In this document: positions 15,531 through 23,875 of the stretch, in pieces
Numbering within the stretch: the first letter of the stretch is position 1
Layout of the letters: each line of letters starts with the position of its first letter
Assembly (NCBI GenBank): GCA_002351925.1
Contig: DEHM01000009.1
Location: 1 to 31,767 of the forward strand
Length of the DNA stretch: 31,767 nucleotides
Direction of reading: 5' to 3'
Source: Bacteroidales bacterium UBA2800
Lineage (GTDB): Bacteria > Bacteroidota > Bacteroidia > Bacteroidales > Paludibacteraceae
Notes under the pieces: model-generated
Told to the model about the DNA's origin: nothing
Databases searched by the model: none
Seen by the model: the letters and a program-made list of their open reading frames with translations, nothing else
Made by a program: the position numbers and the translations under genes

Positions 15531-16067
15531 ATGAGCAAGAAAGAAGAGATAGAAGAATTAGAGGAAGGCGCAGAGCGCCTACAGGACGCTACGCTACAAG
15601 ACGGCGCAGAAGCGCCTGCAGAAGAGACGCAAGAGGAGCAGGCTCCGACGGTGGAGTCGCTCGAGGAGCGTATCGCCGAGCTGGAGGACAAGAACCTGCG
15701 GATGATGGCGGAGTTTGACAACTACCGTCGTCGTACCAACAAGGAGAAACTCGAGTTGATGGCTACCGCCGGCGAGCGTATCTTCACGGAGATGTTGCCG
15801 TTGGTAGATGACTTCGAGCGCGCCTTAGCCGTCATCGACGACGAAGGGGTGAAGCTGATCTACCAGAAGTTCCTGGCTTTCCTCGACAAAAACGATGTAC
15901 ACCCCATCGAGACCGACGGAGTGGATTTCAACACCGACGAGCATGAGGCAGTCACCACTTTTGCGGCCGGCGAGGAGCAGAAAGGCAAGGTGATCGACTG
16001 CACGCAGAAAGGCTACAAACTGGGCGACAAAGTGATTCGCTTCGCCAAAGTAGTCGTCGGCGAATAA
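15531..16067 (+). CDS. grpE: Nucleotide exchange factor GrpE
   Basis: GrpE exchanges ADP for ATP on DnaK. The 178-aa protein has an acidic N-terminal tail, a long coiled-coil helix (about 42-100, with ELEDKNLRMMAEFDNYRRRT then KE), and the C-terminal beta domain with the family end G-Y-K-L-G-D-K-V-I-R-F-A-K-V-V-V. It is followed after 29 bases by dnaJ; dnaK is not in the window. Oddity: the acidic tail is encoded by a small repeat, with two near-copies of GGCGCAG(A)AGCGCC (15568-15581 and 15603-15617), each able to form a hairpin, around GGACGCTACGCTACA. Confidence 0.97.
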   Translation: MSKKEEIEELEEGAERLQDATLQDGAEAPAEETQEEQAPTVESLEERIAELEDKNLRMMAEFDNYRRRTNKEKLELMATAGERIFTEMLPLVDDFERALAVIDDEGVKLIYQKFLAFLDKNDVHPIETDGVDFNTDEHEAVTTFAAGEEQKGKVIDCTQKGYKLGDKVIRFAKVVVGE

Positions 16068-16096
16068 CCATTAAACCCTAAACACGAAACGATTTT

Positions 16097-17263
16097 ATGG
16101 CAGAGAAACGAGATTATTATGAAGTGCTTGAGGTCCCAAAGACCGCAACCGCTGAGGAGATAAAGAAGGCTTACCGCAAGAAAGCCATCCAGTATCACCC
16201 GGACAAGAACCCGGGTGACAAGGCTGCTGAGGAGAAGTTCAAGGAGGCAGCCGAGGCCTATGAGGTGCTGAGTGATCCGCAGAAGCGTCAGCGTTATGAC
16301 CAATACGGCTTTGCCGGCATGGGTGGCGCAAGCGGCTTCAGTGGAGGCGGCATGTCGATGGAAGACATCTTCTCCCATTTCGGTGACATCTTCGAGGGCG
16401 CAGGCTTCGACCTGGGCGACATAGGCGAGATGTTCATGGGCGGCAGCGGTCGCAGTCGCGGCCCGCGTGTACATCGCGGTAGCGACATGCGCGTCAAAGT
16501 GCGTCTGACGCTGGAGGAGATAGCCAACGGTTGCGAGAAGAAGATCAAGGTACGCAAACTCGTGCAATGCAAAGACTGCAACGGTACGGGTAGCAAAGAC
16601 GGTTCCACCGAGACTTGTCCCACCTGTAAGGGTTCAGGACGCGTCATCCGTCAGCAGCGCGGTATCTTCGGCATGATGCAGGTGCAAAGCGACTGCGACA
16701 CCTGTGGCGGTGAAGGACGTATTATCAAGAACAAATGTCCGAAATGCAACGGCGAAGGTGTCGTGCGTGACGAGGAGATCATCACCATCACCATACCTGC
16801 CGGTGTCATGGGCGGCATGCAACTCACCGTGCCCGGTAAGGGTAATGCCGGTGCACATGGCGGCGTAGCGGGCGACCTGCTCGTGCTCATCGAAGAGGAA
16901 GAGCACAAGGACTTCGTGCGTCAGGACAGCGACCTGATCTACAACCTCCTGCTCGATATGCCTACTGCCGTTCTCGGCGGTCAGGTGCAGATACCTACGC
17001 TCAACGGCGACGTGAAGATCACCGTCACTCCGGGTACGCAACCCGGCAAAGTGCTCCGCATGCGCGGTAAGGGTCTGCCCCGTATCGACCAGTACGGACG
17101 CAGTTACGGCACGGGCGACTTGCTCATCAACGTAGGCGTCTATATTCCCGAGCACCTCGATAAAGACGAGCGCAAACTGATTGAGCAACTGCAAGACAGT
17201 CCGCGTATCGCTCCGGGTGCAGCCGATAAGAAGAATTTCTTCCGTAACCTCTTCGGAATATGA
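16097..17263 (+). CDS. dnaJ: Chaperone protein DnaJ (Hsp40)
   Basis: Co-chaperone that delivers substrates to DnaK and stimulates its ATPase. The 388-aa protein has the J domain with HPD at 34-36, a Gly/Phe/Met-rich linker (about 71-118), and four zinc-binding C-x-x-C-x-G-x-G repeats starting at cysteines 158, 174, 200 and 214. The substrate-binding C-terminal domains follow, so this is a full type I DnaJ. It is transcribed with grpE. The stop codon is followed immediately by copies of a dispersed repeat leading into the next gene. Confidence 0.98.
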   Translation: MAEKRDYYEVLEVPKTATAEEIKKAYRKKAIQYHPDKNPGDKAAEEKFKEAAEAYEVLSDPQKRQRYDQYGFAGMGGASGFSGGGMSMEDIFSHFGDIFEGAGFDLGDIGEMFMGGSGRSRGPRVHRGSDMRVKVRLTLEEIANGCEKKIKVRKLVQCKDCNGTGSKDGSTETCPTCKGSGRVIRQQRGIFGMMQVQSDCDTCGGEGRIIKNKCPKCNGEGVVRDEEIITITIPAGVMGGMQLTVPGKGNAGAHGGVAGDLLVLIEEEEHKDFVRQDSDLIYNLLLDMPTAVLGGQVQIPTLNGDVKITVTPGTQPGKVLRMRGKGLPRIDQYGRSYGTGDLLINVGVYIPEHLDKDERKLIEQLQDSPRIAPGAADKKNFFRNLFGI

Positions 17264-17357
17264 TAGACCGCTGCGCTGACAGAATACGGACCGTTTCACT
17301 GACAAAACACAGACTGATTATGTCTGTACTCTGTATTCTGTACTCTGTACTCTGCGT
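17264..17357 (+). repeat. Dispersed repeat plus 7-bp array leading into a signal peptide
   Basis: Two tandem units related to the murC copies (GACCGCTGCGCTGACAG and a diverged one) occupy 17264-17314. From 17323 four in-phase heptamers, TCTGTAC, TCTGTAT, TCTGTAC and TCTGTAC, run to 17350, then a degenerate TCTGCGT. Because 7 is not a multiple of 3, the array encodes a 7-residue hydrophobic repeat (SVLCILY, then SVLCVP). Confidence 0.8.
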
Positions 17358-18198
17358 TCCTCTCTTCGCTTTGACTCCGACAGAGAAGCCGGATCTAAGT
17401 CAGCCGACGGGTATTGCGCCGGCTTTCTTTGGTCCTAATGCCTTCCCTGTGCCGGACATGCTGGACGGACTGACGCAGCGTGAGTTGCATCTGGAGTTAG
17501 CCGGTGACGGCTATTGGGGCCACGACGGCAGTCGCACGGCAGATATCTTCGCGCGCGTGCACGTTCCTCTATTCACGCGTTGGGCGAACCTGAGTATCTG
17601 GATGCCTGTCTTCGGCTGGTACGATCAGTACGACGGCAAAGGGCAAGGTGCGGGCGATGTGTATCTGTCCACCGATGTGCAAGTGCTGCATAACGAGTGG
17701 TTTAAGACGCCTAACGCCAAGTATATCCCCCAGATGACGTTGCGCCTCGGCATGAAGACAGCCAGCGGAGAACAATTCCATCGTCGTCGTCATTATGACT
17801 GTCCGGGCTATTTCTTCGACCTCAGCATCGGTCAGTCGATACCCCTAAAGCACCTTACTTTACGTTTTGCCGGATCGGCAGGTTTCCTCTGCTGGCAGAC
17901 GGATAACGGCCGTCAGAACGATGCCTTCATGTACGGCCTGCAAGCTAAGTTGCGCCATGAGTACTTCTCAGTGCAAGCTACGTGGGGCGGTTACGTAGGC
18001 TGGGAACACTACGGCGATGCGCCGATGACCATCAAGGCACGCGTGGCCGCCCATGTCAAGGGCTTCGAACCCTACGTGCAGTATCAGTACGGCATCCACG
18101 ACTATCCGTTCCACCAACTCCGTATCGGACTGGTCTATCATATCGATATATTAGGTCGCTTTGCTAAAAGAGCAAAGACCGCTAAAGCAGAAAGCTAA
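17320..18198 (+). CDS. Predicted outer-membrane beta-barrel protein, family unknown
   Basis: From the ATG at 17320 the product is 292 aa, with a signal peptide MSVLCILYSVLCVPLFA. An earlier ATG at 17260 overlaps the dnaJ stop (ATGA) and would add 20 hydrophilic residues encoded by a dispersed repeat; I prefer the later start. The mature part alternates hydrophobic and polar residues with many aromatic strands (LHLELAGDGYW, NLSIWMPVFGWYD, QMTLRLGMKT, LTLRFAGSAGFLCW, VQYQYGI), the pattern of an outer-membrane barrel. The C-terminus AKRAKTAKAES comes from a local GCTAAA-type repeat. No family recognised. Genes on both sides suggest co-transcription with dnaJ or with 18211. Confidence 0.65.
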   Translation: MSVLCILYSVLCVPLFALTPTEKPDLSQPTGIAPAFFGPNAFPVPDMLDGLTQRELHLELAGDGYWGHDGSRTADIFARVHVPLFTRWANLSIWMPVFGWYDQYDGKGQGAGDVYLSTDVQVLHNEWFKTPNAKYIPQMTLRLGMKTASGEQFHRRRHYDCPGYFFDLSIGQSIPLKHLTLRFAGSAGFLCWQTDNGRQNDAFMYGLQAKLRHEYFSVQATWGGYVGWEHYGDAPMTIKARVAAHVKGFEPYVQYQYGIHDYPFHQLRIGLVYHIDILGRFAKRAKTAKAES

Positions 18199-18210
18199 AA
18201 GCCCCCTCCC

Positions 18211-20667
18211 ATGTGTCGCCGAATTGTAATCTGTCTATTGTCCATTGTCCTTCTTCCATTGTCCCTCACGGCTGCGGCGAATATGGGGATGGATACGGTG
18301 CGCAGCGAGTGGTTCCGCGAGTGGTATCAGTGGAACGAACTGAGCCACTATCTGGATAACTACTGCGACGTGACTACCTATCTGTCGGAGACCACGGGCG
18401 AGTGGACAACTCCTGAGCCTTATCTCTTTTCTATCAACGGCAACTCTTATCGTTGGAATAAATATTACCTGAACGGTTTTCGTGTGGACAGTCGTGTGGA
18501 CGTCGGCGGTGCCTATTATCGGCCGGATATGTTTGCCCACTCGATGGCTATCGACTACAACCGCGGAGCGGTCTATTGGACGGTAGATAGTGTCCGTCCG
18601 CAACAGGTTGTGTTGTCCGGGCAGGCAGGTAACATAGGCGGCTACGGACCTTTGGCAAAGAAACTGCTGGATTTGCAACCCGGCGGCTCTGCTGTCAGCA
18701 GGCTGGCCGACGACCGGCCTATCCACCACCGTCGGCACACAGTCGGTGCGGGCCATGCCGATGTGGTCTTTGTCCTTCCCGTCAAGGGAATCGGCTACAC
18801 CCAACATGTATATGCCGACTATGGCGTACGCCGCCAGTTGCAGTGGGACTACACGGGTATTGCCGGCACGTATGATGCCGATTATTATCATGTGCAGCTG
18901 GATGGCCAATTGCCGGTGAAACCGAACCGCGCTTTCGACCGTCTGCACTATATCATCCGTGCCGGTTATCGCGCCGACGCCTATAGTGAGTGGGGCTATA
19001 ACGCCAACGAAATGGCGCAACGCACCGACCACTCGTTTTCGTTCTACGGCACCAAGTCGTTTGGCCGCTCGGGACAACTGACGACAGGTCTGACTTATGC
19101 GCTCCATCGTGATCAGCATCGTGACTTGCAGTTCAGCCGTAATATCATCGACGTGGACGGCGAGTCGCTCAACCCGTGGTATCCCGACGGACACACCCAC
19201 GCACTCAACTGGGCGGTCGACTATCGCTATCGGATACTGCCGTGGCTCCAACTGCATATAGACAGCTACAACTCGTTTCTGGCTTTCCGTCCCTCTCAGT
19301 CGGCGTGGACCAACACGGTGTATCTGCAGGGCGACAACATGTCGGCTCCCGTCTCTCTGTACGACTATCGTTGGCAGTCAGCCGCGTTTTGTTCCGGCCT
19401 GCTGGAGAATGCCGTCTCGCTGGAAGCCGACTATCAGGTGCTGCCGTGGATGCGCCTGCGCGCCAGTCTCTCCGCGACGCTCGACGGCGTGCTCCTTGGC
19501 GGGAAATCGAAGGTGACGCCGTGCTGGGAAGCGAAGGCAGACGTGCATATCGAGCCGGTCAAATGGTTTCGCGTGGACCTCATCGCCGCCAACTACCGGA
19601 TACCCTATACCTACGAGCAGATACAGTTCATGAGCAACAGTTATCTGAACGGCGAGGTCTATTATGCCGGCACCAACACGCTGCTGACGACTACCGGCGG
19701 ACAGTATCACCGGTGGGGCAAAAACCTCTGGCAGCCTCAATACGTGGCAGTAGATATACCTATCGTCTTCACCATCGGTCGCCACGAGATCAGTATCCTC
19801 TCCAGTTTCAAGAAATACTACAACACCTGGTCGGTCGGTATGGCGGAGGGTTATACCGATTCGTTCTATCCCATCACGGTGCAACAGGACGGTGGCAGTA
19901 TCGCCTACGACATCTACGCGATGAAACCGCAGGAGCGCTATTACGAGGTTACGAAAGAGCCTCGGACCGGCAGCGGCGTCTTCGGCTCACCGGTCTTTGC
20001 CTCCAACGTCATCAAGTATACCTACAACGGCAAGAAAGTGTTCTTCTCGTTCAGCTGGCAGAGTTACGTGGAGTCCGGCACTTCGGCTCTGGGCAACGGC
20101 GTGCAGACCCAAGATGTCAATATGCTGAGCGAATCGCTGGCGAGTCCGAACCACGTGCTCGTGGATGCTAATATGCAGCAGACGGATCCCGCTATCCGTT
20201 CATTAGGACGGCTCAATCAGGATCGCGCCTATATCGCCCGTCTGCAGTTGGGCGTCAACATCACCGAGAATTGGCAGTTGAGTCTGAGTGGTAAGTTCCG
20301 CGACGGTATCGCTTTCTCGTCCTATCGCACCTATCTGACAACCGACAATGCCGGTCACTCGCAGGCCGTCATCTGGAGTGCCAATACACGCGGTATCAAC
20401 GTGCGTGACGCCAATTTCGGCAAACGCACCGACTCGTTCTTCAATTTCGACCTGCGTCTGAAGTACCGCGGCGCCATCAAGGGTGTGCCCTTCTCGGTAC
20501 AGGCAGTCTGCTATAACATCTGGGATTTTGCTACCGAACTTAACGAATACTGCTTCTCTTACGACGGCGCTACCGGCAAGGATCAGAAAACCGGTCGTAC
20601 GCCGCTTAGTCTGTGCACCCCTCGCGGTCTGATACTGAGTTTTGCGGTTGGCTTTGAGCGAAGATAA
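18211..20667 (+). CDS. Predicted TonB-receptor-like outer-membrane beta-barrel protein
   Basis: 818-aa protein with a signal peptide (about residues 1-22). A globular N-terminal part contains a plug-like stretch (LFSINGNSYRWNKYYLNGFR then VDS near 72). A long series of aromatic-rich beta strands follows to the C-terminal strand LILSFAVGFERR. Size, plug-like start and barrel strands fit a TonB-dependent-receptor-like protein, but no TonB box or carboxypeptidase-like N-domain was seen, so the transported substrate and TonB dependence are unknown. It starts 12 bases after the preceding barrel gene, suggesting a pair. Its last 62 bases overlap the 3' end of the convergent ligase gene. Confidence 0.68.
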   Translation: MCRRIVICLLSIVLLPLSLTAAANMGMDTVRSEWFREWYQWNELSHYLDNYCDVTTYLSETTGEWTTPEPYLFSINGNSYRWNKYYLNGFRVDSRVDVGGAYYRPDMFAHSMAIDYNRGAVYWTVDSVRPQQVVLSGQAGNIGGYGPLAKKLLDLQPGGSAVSRLADDRPIHHRRHTVGAGHADVVFVLPVKGIGYTQHVYADYGVRRQLQWDYTGIAGTYDADYYHVQLDGQLPVKPNRAFDRLHYIIRAGYRADAYSEWGYNANEMAQRTDHSFSFYGTKSFGRSGQLTTGLTYALHRDQHRDLQFSRNIIDVDGESLNPWYPDGHTHALNWAVDYRYRILPWLQLHIDSYNSFLAFRPSQSAWTNTVYLQGDNMSAPVSLYDYRWQSAAFCSGLLENAVSLEADYQVLPWMRLRASLSATLDGVLLGGKSKVTPCWEAKADVHIEPVKWFRVDLIAANYRIPYTYEQIQFMSNSYLNGEVYYAGTNTLLTTTGGQYHRWGKNLWQPQYVAVDIPIVFTIGRHEISILSSFKKYYNTWSVGMAEGYTDSFYPITVQQDGGSIAYDIYAMKPQERYYEVTKEPRTGSGVFGSPVFASNVIKYTYNGKKVFFSFSWQSYVESGTSALGNGVQTQDVNMLSESLASPNHVLVDANMQQTDPAIRSLGRLNQDRAYIARLQLGVNITENWQLSLSGKFRDGIAFSSYRTYLTTDNAGHSQAVIWSANTRGINVRDANFGKRTDSFFNFDLRLKYRGAIKGVPFSVQAVCYNIWDFATELNEYCFSYDGATGKDQKTGRTPLSLCTPRGLILSFAVGFERR
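18222..18263 (+). repeat. Six in-phase 7-bp units inside a signal-peptide coding region
   Basis: AATTGTA, ATCTGTC, TATTGTC, CATTGTC, CTTCTTC, CATTGTC run without gaps from 18222 and encode the hydrophobic core IVICLLSIVLLPLS of the 18211 gene product. Confidence 0.75.
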
Positions 20668-21877
20668 AGACTATCGCAACGGCCCATAACGCGATACCGC
20701 AGAAGCGGCCGAACATACAATCGGTGAACATATTGCAGAGGAAAAGTACGACGAACACACAAGCTGTTTGTCGTCCTTCGCCGCGTGCGCAGAAAGGAAT
20801 AATTAACCACATAAGAAGGAAGAACAACAATCCTCCAACGCCTAATTCCATCAACTCCTCCAGATACTGATTATGGCAGTTATAGCGCTTGGCGGCATAG
20901 GTATCCAGTCCCAGTGCGTTGTAGCGCTCGATCAAATATGGTGTGCTCTGTCCTCCCCCTAAGCCTCGTAATGCATAGTCCTTAGGATTCTGCAACGCTA
21001 CTTGCCAGATATTCAGCCGCACAAAATCATCCGTCTCATAATGTTGAATCTGCGTGGCAGACGCAGTGCGAATATCTCGCATGCGCGGATGAAGACTCAG
21101 TATTCCAGCCCCGAGCATAAGACCTATTAATACTACACCCGCTGCGTATCGTTTGCGATAATGAACAGGAAGGGCGAAGAGTGCCTCAACGATAATCACG
21201 GCAACGGTCGTTATGAGTATCTGCCGCGAACCACTGAAGATAATAAACGCAAGGATGAGCAGTAGGATAGGAAGCAGTTTTTTCAAATATTGACGATAAA
21301 GCACAAACGCTATATAGATGGCGAACAGTTCTACCGAGCAAAGGAACAGACGATGCTTGAGATGTGAGATGTTAGTCTGGTAGAAATAGAGCCATTCAGA
21401 AGAACTATAGTCCCACATCGCATGCAGGCAAGGATGGTTGTCAATGATCTCGCGGTGGTATAGAAGCAGCGTCAGGAATGCCGGATAGAAGAATACTGCG
21501 ATAAGGCAGGAGCCAACTAAGACCTTGCCTATCTGCCTTAGGTTGTATCGTTCGTTAACGCCCCAAAGACCTACAGGCACAAGCAATCCAAACGTCATAT
21601 AGCATTCCATCTGAAAGGCCCATGCCGCATGGTCTGCTGCCCATAGGCCGGACAATATCCGCCACGCGTACCAGACACCGAACAGCATAAACGGAATCGC
21701 CATCTTGTTCGCTTTGAGCGACTTAGGACGACTTAACCAGCGGAGTTCCAAGAACCAGGAGATAACCCATGCCACGCACGCATACCGCAGGAAGATCTGC
21801 GGGAAAGGCAACAGCGCTACAACGGCCAGGAATAGCGCATAGTTCACGCGCCCCATGATGTCTCTATACTTGTTCAT
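20606..21877 (-). CDS. O-antigen ligase / polymerase-like membrane protein
   Basis: A 423-aa protein with about 10-12 membrane segments and a periplasmic loop before the last segments. R-L-N-I-W-Q-V-A-L, G-L-G-G-G-Q-S and HNQYLEELMELGVGGLL are typical of the Wzy_C/WaaL family, which polymerises O units or transfers glycan from undecaprenyl carrier to lipid A core. Ligase and polymerase cannot be separated from sequence alone. The start at 21877 overlaps the upstream gene by 14 bases; the ATG at 21856 would avoid overlap. Its 3' end overlaps the convergent barrel gene by 62 bases. Last gene of the envelope run. Confidence 0.85.
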   Translation of the reverse strand: MNKYRDIMGRVNYALFLAVVALLPFPQIFLRYACVAWVISWFLELRWLSRPKSLKANKMAIPFMLFGVWYAWRILSGLWAADHAAWAFQMECYMTFGLLVPVGLWGVNERYNLRQIGKVLVGSCLIAVFFYPAFLTLLLYHREIIDNHPCLHAMWDYSSSEWLYFYQTNISHLKHRLFLCSVELFAIYIAFVLYRQYLKKLLPILLLILAFIIFSGSRQILITTVAVIIVEALFALPVHYRKRYAAGVVLIGLMLGAGILSLHPRMRDIRTASATQIQHYETDDFVRLNIWQVALQNPKDYALRGLGGGQSTPYLIERYNALGLDTYAAKRYNCHNQYLEELMELGVGGLLFFLLMWLIIPFCARGEGRQTACVFVVLFLCNMFTDCMFGRFCGIALWAVAIVFIFAQSQPQNSVSDREGCTD

Positions 21878-23177
21878 ATCCTTCTTTCAGCTTTTTCAGT
21901 CCCTCTTCCCCGATACGCTCCAGTCGTTCGAAGGGTTGACCCGGCACATGTTTGCGCCAACGGATACGGTTCAGGTCCACGAGTTCGATCTTACTGCCGT
22001 CCTCATTAAAGAGGATGTTTCCTTGCGAATAATCGCGGTGCCAAACGCCCATCTTGCGTATCTGTGCGGTAAAGCGACCTATGGCGCGCAGTAACTCTGC
22101 GCGGCGTGGGAAGGCGGGTTGCTCTATCAGTTCTTGGAACGTGTGTTTGCACTCCGACAGGCGGCAGGCATACCAACTCTCGCGCAGGATACCGCAGATG
22201 CGTACTTCGCGGTAGGCAATAGGTTGCGGCGTCAGTCCTTCCAGACGCAGCGCGTTCTCATAACTGCGGCGCGCTTTGCTTGTGCCGAACCAGCCATACC
22301 AGAGTCCACGCAGTAGCCCCGGTGTGCGGAAACGCTTGACGACGACACCGTCCGTCAGGCGCAGTATGTTACGCCGTGCATCAATCACTTCGCCTTCTTC
22401 CCATCGGTCGAAATCGCCTACCTGCTTCACGCTGCGCAGGCGGTTGAGCAACCTGCTCCACGTGCGGTGGTAGTGCAACGGCCCGCCCAGATAGGTTTGC
22501 ATATACGTCGGATGCCGACGGTTGAGTTCGTCAATCAGTTTATGTTTCAGCGCCCTGTCTTGCATTCGCTTTGACCCTTTGCGCACACGGTAGTGCAGCC
22601 GTATCTCCGGCAGTCGCACGAACTCGCCGCCCTGTTCGAAGAGCGATATCCACATATCCCAGTCTTCGCGCGCCGCACAAGTCTCCATATAACCCGCTGT
22701 CTTGTCCCAGTCGGCACGACGGTACATTGAGCAGGTGTCTATCATGTTCTTGCGCGCCAGCAACGCTTTGCTGAACGGCGGAAAACGCCATTCGCCCGTT
22801 CGTTCACCAAAGAAAGTAGCACGACAGCTGACTACGCGCACCTCCGGTCGGTTCTCAAGAATCTCTTCTGCCTCACTAATATAACGGGCATCTATCTTAT
22901 CGTCCGCATCAACCGGCAGAATATAGTCGCCATGACTCGCCCGGATAGCATTGTTGCGTGCTGCTGAGGCGCCTGCGTTAGGTTGGGAAAGAACGATTAC
23001 TTCCGGGTGCTTGTCCGCAAAAGCCTGCGCTACAACCAGACTCTCGTCTGTAGAACCGTCATTCATGACGATAACCTCTATCGGTCGATACGTACTGCTG
23101 AGCACACTCTCCAGCGTCTCACCGATATACGGTGCGGCGTTGTACAGGGGCACTATGACGGATACCAGCGGTTTCAT
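21864..23177 (-). CDS. Fusion: GT2 glycosyltransferase + LPS kinase (WaaP/InaA-like)
   Basis: 437 aa. Residues 1 to about 235 are a GT-A glycosyltransferase of family 2: VSVIVPLYNAAPYI at 5-18, NDGSTDES at 39-46, and the metal-binding DADD at 90-93. Residues from about 255 form a small kinase domain: a candidate ATP lysine in VVVKRF (K281), a catalytic loop H-R-D-x-x-x-x-N (380-387) and the metal-binding D401 in ELVDLNRIRW. This resembles the WaaP/KdkA/InaA lipopolysaccharide kinases. The protein may both add a sugar and phosphorylate a core sugar. It overlaps the GT2 gene upstream by 4 bases and the ligase gene downstream by 14. Both halves keep their key residues. Confidence 0.87.
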   Translation of the reverse strand: MKPLVSVIVPLYNAAPYIGETLESVLSSTYRPIEVIVMNDGSTDESLVVAQAFADKHPEVIVLSQPNAGASAARNNAIRASHGDYILPVDADDKIDARYISEAEEILENRPEVRVVSCRATFFGERTGEWRFPPFSKALLARKNMIDTCSMYRRADWDKTAGYMETCAAREDWDMWISLFEQGGEFVRLPEIRLHYRVRKGSKRMQDRALKHKLIDELNRRHPTYMQTYLGGPLHYHRTWSRLLNRLRSVKQVGDFDRWEEGEVIDARRNILRLTDGVVVKRFRTPGLLRGLWYGWFGTSKARRSYENALRLEGLTPQPIAYREVRICGILRESWYACRLSECKHTFQELIEQPAFPRRAELLRAIGRFTAQIRKMGVWHRDYSQGNILFNEDGSKIELVDLNRIRWRKHVPGQPFERLERIGEEGLKKLKEGYEQV

Positions 23178-23875
23178 ATCTTGTCGAGTCCTTGCGTCAG
23201 CTTACGCCAGTAGTAGAGCAAGGGGTTCGTGTATTTCAGTTGTTTCCAAGGTCGACTGGAGTGGGGGCGATGCAGCACGGTATTGCTGATCTGCAGGATG
23301 TTCTCCAGTCCAAGTTGTTGCGACAGATGGCTAATCGTCACGTCGTACCAGTTTTTCTTCTCGTCCAGTTGCGCGAAGTCGTATGCGTGGAGCAGCTCGT
23401 TGGTCAGTAGCGTACAGCAGAACGACAGTCGCTTGCGGCACACGCCGTCTGCGGTCCAGCCCCGTGCGTAGTCGTAGGGGAAGTTGATATGCCCCTGCTC
23501 ATCGGTTGTCACGGCAGCTATCAGGCCTCTGCCCGGCCGAACGGCTTCTGCCAGTCGGTCGATCGTCTTGGCCCGAACGACCACATCGCTCTCTACGATG
23601 ACGAGGTGTGCACCCTGCCGGAGGCACTCGCGTTGCGCCTCTATCAGCACCGTGCGGTAGTTAGGCGAAGGATGGTCGGTGCGTTTGCTCAGGTGAATAA
23701 CCGCTATACCCAGTTCGTCCTTTAGCTGGTCCAGCCGGGCGGCATTCTCCGGCGCAGAGAAATCGTCGTACACACACAGCGTATGACCGCTCTCCACGAT
23801 GGCGCGGATAGCCTCCTCAGTCGTCAGCGGCGAGTCCTTCACAGGCATGATGATATATACCGAATCTTTTACCAT
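23174..23875 (-). CDS. Family 2-like glycosyltransferase
   Basis: 233 aa, no signal peptide. YIIMPVKDSP near the N-terminus, YDDFSAPEN, and the VESDVVV acidic motif (about 94-100) indicate a GT-A fold sugar transferase that uses a nucleotide sugar at the cytoplasmic face. The end is basic and may associate with membrane. It overlaps wzi upstream by 7 bases and the fusion gene downstream by 4, so it is made with them. Acceptor and donor are unknown; LPS core or capsule is likely from context. Confidence 0.82.
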   Translation of the reverse strand: MVKDSVYIIMPVKDSPLTTEEAIRAIVESGHTLCVYDDFSAPENAARLDQLKDELGIAVIHLSKRTDHPSPNYRTVLIEAQRECLRQGAHLVIVESDVVVRAKTIDRLAEAVRPGRGLIAAVTTDEQGHINFPYDYARGWTADGVCRKRLSFCCTLLTNELLHAYDFAQLDEKKNWYDVTISHLSQQLGLENILQISNTVLHRPHSSRPWKQLKYTNPLLYYWRKLTQGLDKI

